Positions 34,101-39,767 of a stretch of DNA of 39,767 bases are shown one piece after another. A program made the position numbers and the translations under genes. The notes beneath the pieces were generated by a model. The model did no database searches, was not told the DNA's origin, and saw nothing but the letters and a program-made list of their open reading frames with translations. Source of the DNA: Amanita rubescens (taxonomy: Eukaryota; Basidiomycota; Agaricomycetes; Agaricales; Amanitaceae); contig WION01000487.1 of NCBI GenBank assembly GCA_015039365.1, positions 1 through 39,767 of the forward strand. Reading direction: 5' to 3'. Each line of letters opens with the position of its first letter. Position 1 is the first letter of the stretch.

Positions 34101-34163
34101 TCTCCGAATCCTAAAAGGCAAAAGTTAGAGAACATACAAGGCCTGGGGGACATGGTGATTTGA
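31154..34163 (+). CDS. FunK1 fungal-type protein kinase, intact copy C
   Basis: Six exons (31154-31711, 31761-32327, 32380-32809, 32862-33244, 33296-33349, 33405-34163) join in phase to 916 residues. The layout is that of FunK1 (fungal-type protein kinase) proteins: a helical N-terminal region, a core starting near WWRQVHIPVEIKKAN, and a kinase C-lobe. The catalytic loop is HRDISIEN at 531-538. LIDLDHAK at 552-559 takes the place of the DFG motif, as in this family. GHQTGTLPFMSVEVLE corresponds to the activation segment end and ESLFWVLIFICL to the F-helix region. The tail is Ser/Pro-rich and ends near PNPKRQKLE, a possible nuclear signal. FunK1 kinases are expanded in mushroom-forming fungi and their substrates are unknown. 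This is the only FunK1 gene here with an unbroken frame, all splice sites and a promoter. Confidence 0.92.
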
Positions 34164-34699
34164 GTTGCGACACTGTATTACGCTCGCATGTAACATTTCT
34201 TTACGAATCGAATCATAGTGTTTGAATTTTCTGCCTTGTGGTCAGCTCGTACTAGTCACATGTAAGCTGAAAGTCGAGCTTCAACTATTCCTTTCTCCGA
34301 CTGGATTTTACACCAGTCGCATAGCAAGACTCGTCCTTTACGACTGATATTGCTACTTATCAAGCCCGAACGACCCAAAAATTGAGAGAATTTATAGGAT
34401 ATGATCCAGTATTGGATATGGATCCCCACGCAATAAGCGAAATTTAAGGCTCGGAACCTGATAGCGTTTCGACAATTTTCACGTTGGCACGTTGACCGTG
34501 ACGCCCGCGCTTCCATCTAAAGGGGAAAAAAACTCGCTTCCAGAGTCACTAGAGTCACTCACTGAATTGCTGCCGAAACACCTTGTCATGAGGGTCCGCA
34601 TAAAATCATTGTGCTGCCGGTGCGTCCCTTTTTGACTTTTGGGACTGGGCCGCACAAGTGATTGTTATTGTATAATATCGTTTAGTACCCAGTTGGCCG
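34164..34699. repeat. 3' flank of copy C and upstream flank repeat of copy D
   Basis: The first part (GAATCGAATCATAGTGTTTGAATTTTCTG) recurs after copies D (about 36945) and E (about 39697). From about 34385 the upstream flank repeat seen at 30510 begins again (GTTTCGACAATTTTCACG, GGTGCGTCCCTTTTTGA). No gene lies here. Confidence 0.6.
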
Positions 34700-36897
34700 G
34701 CGGCCGGATCGCTTTTGCATTGTCCTTTTAAGATGCGGTATTCTTCAACGATAGGCCGGGCCTCTTTTCCACGCTAAACTCAATCAACATACACACGGAC
34801 CCGCGGAAGCTTATCCAAGTCATTGCCGCACTTTTCATTTTAGAGCCTTGTCAGATCTGTTGGATGCTCACATGAAAGTATATGACCCCGAAAGCGGTGA
34901 AGCTATAGTCTCACACCCCGTTGGTGACGAGGCAGAATATTTCAAACCGAGCTTGACCAAAACCCATTGGGAAATCGATGTCTCGTCGAGGGTGGAAGGA
35001 GAGCGCGAGAAGGTCATTACTCTCGCTGCCATTTCCGTCAGTCGTGCCGAGGTCATGTCCGGGCGAGCGACGTTAGTTTTACGAAAAGCAACGCCCTTCA
35101 ATACCCACGAGGTTAGCTTGCTACCAGCTGTTATCGTTCTTATACTCGTACTCATTTACGCCGATTCTTCGTGCTCAAGCATTATTCAAGGCGCCCGTAT
35201 CAACATGCTAAAGATGTATCGTTGAGCTTCATGCCGGAGGGCGAAAGATATCCTTCATGGGAAGATCGTATCTTCTCCGACGAGGATATACATGCCGTGG
35301 ATAGTGAAAAGGACACTACGCTGGAACATCCCTTTCCCAAGGAAGGTTCGCGAAAACAGTTTGTGGAAGACGAACATAGAGATCACCTAAAAGCGCCGTT
35401 GGATCCGAAGGCAAAACGTTTTATCTATGCTAATAGGGTGGCGCTGGCGTCTCGACTCTGCACGCCAATTACGCACACATATACGGGTTGGCCTCTTCGA
35501 CATTTCAAGGATCTAAATGAATTTCTCCGAGTTATCCGTGACGTTCTCTTGGGTAAGCAATTGAATAGCTGTTGGCATAAATCTTCTAACGAGAACTTTG
35601 TAAGGACATAAGCATTTGTATTATAAAGGTATCGTACTCCGTCGCGATATCGGCATTGAGAACGTCATAATTATGTCTCAAAACGATGAGACAGTAGGGC
35701 GGCTTATTGACTTGGATCACGCCAAAGCAGTTAACTCAAAGGCAACAAGGATGACGTATAGCGTCAGCCACGAGGATATTCGACGCTTGAAGAGTACTCT
35801 TCTCAACGACGACTATTTGATTGCTGATGAAGTCCTTGTGAAATTCCTGAAATACTTCCCTGGGATGAGAAGCACTGATGCTGCGAGGGTTATCATGGAC
35901 ACTGTGGACTTTTGGGCGCATCATTTCGGCCTAAGGACTGATCGCGAAATAAAACTCGCTGACATAGGCTGGCACTACCAGGTGGGCCTTAAATTGACAT
36001 GTTTTTCTCCCGGTTATTGAGCAGTCGCTAGGTCAAGGCTTCGCCCGATTTTTCTACACATGAGGCCAGACCAGGTCATCAGACGGTACGATTTTCATTC
36101 GTCAAGGCGCTCGGCCTGTTACAAGCCAAAAATTTCCAGGGAGCTCTACCTTTCATCAGTGTTGAAGTATTAGATCAAGCTCCGATATTCGGGAGTCCAA
36201 AAGGTTTCAATGAAACATGGTGTCGTGGAGCTATTAACGATATCGAGTCGCTGTTTTGGGTTTTAACATTCATTTGCTTGGTTCGCAAAGGCCCGGAGAT
36301 AAATATATTGCGCACGGAGCTGCTGGAAGACAGCCCCAAAGATGAAAAATTACAGAATCTCCTCCACAGATATTTCAATTCGGACGACCCATGTCTCATA
36401 TATGCGAACAAGAGACAACTTTTTACCCAAAACAAAAGGATGAGCAATGATATTCTAGCCAACTTCCATCCATATTTCGAGCCTCTTAAAAATATGATGG
36501 TCCAATGGCTGCGCATCATGATACTTGCTTATGAGCATCGCAAACTCGAGTATTATACCATTCACGACCAAATCATCCACATCATCGATAAAGCCATCGA
36601 AAATCTGTCCAAGTCTCAACCTAACGATGACCCTAAAACAAAGGCGGAGGCGAAGTGAAGGCAAGATCCTTGCAAAGAACGCGTAAAGTGTTTGAAAGGG
36701 AGGAACGACGAAATAGTCTTTGACGCTTCCGGCGACCAGAAAGCAGCTTCGGCTTCGGAGTTCTCGCCTCAGCGACCCCTCCTTGTTCATGTTGGCGAGT
36801 CAAGTCTTCAACTTCCTACAGACCCTGGATCCCCGTCTCCGAATCCCAAAAGGCAAAAGTAGAGAACATTCAAAGCTTGGGGGACGTGGTTATTTAA
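34700..36897 (+). pseudogene. FunK1 kinase copy D, 5'-truncated pseudogene
   Basis: Upstream flank sequence ending near ATCGTTTAGTACC (about 34690) joins directly to the middle of exon 2 (GGATCGCTTTTGCATTG). The promoter, exon 1 and about half of exon 2 are therefore gone. A one-base loss just before the internal ATG at 34872 (MKVYDPESGEA) closes the upstream frame. The exon-3 acceptor AG of copy C is changed to CGATTC. In-frame losses remove RKV after EGERY and an IRRGLK-type segment. The catalytic HRD reads RRD (VLRRDIGIEN). The last exon hits TGA at about 36656 after PKTKAEAK, where copies C and E have a sense codon. Exons 4 and 6 remain largely open (LIDLDHAKAV, ESLFWVLTFICL). It is not a functional kinase. 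Confidence 0.82.
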
Positions 36898-37479
36898 GTT
36901 ACGCCACTGTATCTCGCTCACGTAACATTGGATTTAAATTCTTTACGAATCGAATCGTAGTGTTTGAATTTTCTGCAACTGAAAGTCTGATAGTCGAGCT
37001 TATCCCTTTTTCTGGTTTTTACACCTAGTCCTATCCGAATATATTCTAGGCGTCGCATAGCAAGACTCGTCCTACAGAGTAACGTTATGGCGACCAAAGT
37101 CGGGATAATCAAACTTCACTTATCTGGGGCCCGAACAACCCAAAAATTCTGAGACAAGTTATAGGATATGATCCCGTATTCCCTGTACAGTGTACATGCA
37201 ATAGAGGGACTTTTAAGGCTCGGAACCTGATAGTGTTTTTACGTTGGCATGCCGAATGGAGTCTGGACAACGCTGCTTCTATCCGATGGAAAAAACTCGG
37301 TTCCCGAGTCACCAAATTCCTGCCGAAACACCTTTCCGGGAGCGTCCAGAAGAAAAAACTTTTCCTTTAGTCATGGACCAACATTTCGACTTGAAAGTCC
37401 ATGTAATAGCATTGTGCTCTGTCTTTGTTTGGCGCATAAGTAAGTGACTCTACTATTTGGTCTTGTTGTACCATCGTTT
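36898..37479. repeat. 3' flank of copy D and upstream flank repeat of copy E
   Basis: It repeats the pattern seen after copy C: GAATCGAATCGTAGTGTTTG, then the upstream flank words (AACTCGGTTCCCGAGTCACC, GGAGCGTCCAGAAGAAAAA, TTTGGTCTTGTTGTACC). The distance between equivalent points in D and E is about 2.75 kb. Confidence 0.6.
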
Positions 37480-39650
37480 ACTAGTACTTTGTTCTTCAAC
37501 GACTATAGGTCGGGGCTTCTCGCTAGACCCGATCAACTGATACACACGGACTTGCCGAAGTTTATCCAAGTCATTGCTGCGCTCCCTATCTTAGAGCCTT
37601 GTCAGATCGGTTGGGGTATCACATGAAAGTATATGACCCCGAAAGCGGCGAAGCTAAAGTCTCGTATCTCGTTGGTGATGAGGCAGGATTTTTCAAACCG
37701 AACTCGGCAAAAACCCATTGGGAAATAGGTGTTCCGTCGAGTGTGGAAGGAGAGCGCAACAAGATCATTACTGTCGCTGCCATTTTCGTCAGTCGTGCCG
37801 AGGTCATGTGCGGGCGAGCGACGTTAGTTTGGGAAGTCATACGAAAAGCAACGCCCTTTAATACCAATGAGGTGTTTGCTACCAGCCGTCATTGTTCTTT
37901 ACGCTGATTCTTTGTGCTCAAGCGTTATTGGCGCCCGTATCAACGAGCTAAAGATGTACCGCTGAGCTTCATGCCGGAGGGCGAAAGATATCGTCGTGTT
38001 CCTTCATGGGAAGATCGTAACTTCTCCGACGAGGATATACAGGCCGTGGATAGTAAAAGGGACTCTGCGCTGGAACATATACGCTGTGGCCTGAAAGCGG
38101 GACATTTCTTTCCCCAGGAAGGTTCGCGAAAACGGTTTTTGGAAGATGAACATAGGGATCACCTAAAAGCGCCGCTGTATCCGAACGCAAAACGGTTTAT
38201 CTATGCTGATACAGTGTCGCCGGTGTCTCGAGTCCCCACGCCAATTACGCACACATATACGGGTTGGCCGCTCCGACATTTCAAGGATCTAAATGAGCTT
38301 CTCCGAGTTATCCGTGACATTCTCTTGGGTAAGCGATTGAATAGCTAAGGGCATGAATCTTCTAACGAGAACTTTGTAAGGACATAAGCATTTGTACTAC
38401 AGCGGTCTTCGCGATATTAGCATCGAGAACATCATAACTATGGAAGGCGGCTCATTGACTTGGATCACGCGAAAGTAGTAAGCTCCTCGACGACAAGGGT
38501 GACGCCCAGTGTCAACCCCGAGGAAGTCCAGAACCTGAAGACAATGTGTCGCGCTTCAGGACAGTTCCCGTCGATTGATGAAGAAGTCCTTGAGGCTTGC
38601 ATCGCATCCTTACCAGATAAGAACCTTTGCCACGCGTTTAATTACATTGCGTCTGTTGTGCGAATTCGCATAAAATATTTTGGCCTAGACACTAATCGTG
38701 CAATAAAACTCGCTGATATAGGCTGGCACCATCAGGTAGGCTTCAAATCCCCAAAAACTTTCTCCCGATTATTAAGCAGCCGCTAGGTCAAGGCTTCGCC
38801 CGATTTTTCTACACATGAGGCCAGACCAGGTCATCAAACGGCACAATTTCTATCCGTCAAGGCGCTCGGCCTGTTACAAGCCAAAAATTTCCAGGGAGCT
38901 CTACCTTTCATCAGTGTTGAAGTATTAGATCAAGCTCCGATATTCGGGAGTCCAAAAGGTTTCAATGAAACATGGCGTCGTGGAGCTATTAACGATATCG
39001 AGTCGCTGTTTTGGGTTTTAACATTCATTTGCTTGATTCGCAAAGGCCCGGGGATAAATATGTTGCGCACGGAGCTGCTGGAAGACAGCCCCAAAGATAA
39101 AAAATTACAGAATCTCCTCCACAGCTATTTCAATTCGGACGACCCATACCTCATATATGCAAAGAAGAGACAGCTTTTTATCCAAAACGAAAGGATGAAC
39201 AATGATATTCTAGCCAATTTCCATCCATATTTCGAGCCTCTTAAAAATATGATGGTCCAATGGCTGCGCATTATGATACTTGCTTATGAGCATCGCAAAC
39301 TCGAGTATTATACCATTCACGACCAAATCATCCACATCATCGATAAAGCCATCGAAAATCTGTCCAAGTCTCAACCTAACGATGACCCTAAAACAAAGGC
39401 GGAGGCGAAGCAAAGGCAAGATCCTTGCAAAGAACGCGGGAAGTGTTTGAAAGGGAGGAACGACGAAATAGTCTTTGACGCTTCCGGCGACCAGAAAGCA
39501 GCTTCGGCTTCGGAGTTCTCGCCTCAGCGGCCTCTCGTCCATGTTGGCGAGCCAAATCTCCAACTTCCCGCAGATCCTGGATCTCCATCTCCGAATCCTA
39601 AAAGGCGAAAATTAGACAACATGCGTAGCTTGGGGGATATGGTTGTTTGA
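37480..39650 (+). pseudogene. FunK1 kinase copy E, 5'-truncated pseudogene with lost catalytic loop
   Basis: The 5' flank (CCATCGTTTACTAGTAC) joins exon 2 at TTCTTCAACGACTATAGG, a truncation close to that of copy D. As in D, the frame is closed one codon before the internal ATG at 37623 (MKVYDPESGEAKVSYLV), and the exon-3 acceptor AG is lost (GCTGATTC). Exon 3 is otherwise open (LKRYWRPYQRAKDVPLSFMP). In exon 4 a 9-bp deletion removes Val-Leu-His just before Arg-Asp (YYSGLRDISIEN), so the HRD histidine is gone. A 19-bp deletion soon after shifts the frame before the LIDLDHAK equivalent. The last exon is fully open from GALPFISVEVLDQAP to LGDMVV and its TGA at about 39648. It cannot encode an active FunK1 kinase. 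Confidence 0.82.
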
Positions 39651-39767
39651 GTTGCGCCACCGTATCACGCTCGCATGTAGATTGGATTTAAGTAAATCGA
39701 ATCATAGTGTTTAAATTTTCTGTCTTGCGGTCGCCCCGTACTATGTAAGCTGAAAGTCTGATAGTCC
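39651..39767. repeat. 3' flank of copy E, array probably continues
   Basis: AATCGAATCATAGTGTTTAAATTTTCTG, then GTAAGCTGAAAGTC, matches the flank after copies C and D up to the window edge. Confidence 0.55.

Noticed and set aside
9476..39767. A transposon carrying the FunK1 copies
   Set aside because: I found no transposase, reverse transcriptase, terminal inverted repeats or clear target duplications. All copies keep introns, which excludes retroposition. Tandem and segmental duplication explain the pattern.

Overview
The window looks like nuclear DNA of a filamentous basidiomycete, most likely an Agaricomycete. Genes are broken by many introns of about 46-60 nt with GT..AG ends. Recognisable families fit this: FunK1 fungal kinases, a HsbA hydrophobic-surface-binding protein, a ubiquitin-RING fusion protein and an AreA/Gaf1-type GATA factor. 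Gene models were built by hand: I joined open reading frames at splice sites and required the phase to close and the family motif to continue across each junction. No tRNA, rRNA, CRISPR array or intact transposon was seen.

Layout. 1-1455 (-): multi-pass membrane protein cut by the left edge. 2200-2953 (+): decayed hot-dog thioesterase pseudogene. 3192-3770 (+): small lysine-rich orphan. 4688-5263 (-): secreted orphan. 6065-7538 (-): FluG-like amidohydrolase, divergent from 8156-8875 (+) HsbA. 10125-12204 (+): 12-exon aldehyde dehydrogenase. 13606-16234 (+): 12-exon ubiquitin/RING fusion protein. 23527-24666 (-): NatC catalytic subunit Naa30. 25286-28057 (-): two-finger GATA transcription factor. 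These genes are intact unless stated and do not form an obvious pathway. The amidohydrolase, the aldehyde dehydrogenase and the nitrogen-type GATA factor are all plausible catabolic or nutritional genes, but that link is inference.

The most unusual content is a scattered FunK1 kinase family. I count one intact gene (C, 31154-34163), four pseudogenes (A 16551-18460, B 19341-22294, D 34700-36897, E 37480-39650) and two promoter-bearing relics (R0 9476-9640, R1 12330-12740). They fall into two subfamilies, A/B (with R1) and C/D/E. Copies C, D and E form a tandem array that probably continues past the right edge. Five loci share a short upstream block whether or not a gene follows it. Four of the six coding-derived copies are 5'-truncated so that the only open frame starts at the same internal methionine. 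Within each subfamily the truncations are shared, so a truncated copy was itself duplicated. A and B differ mainly by small deletions.
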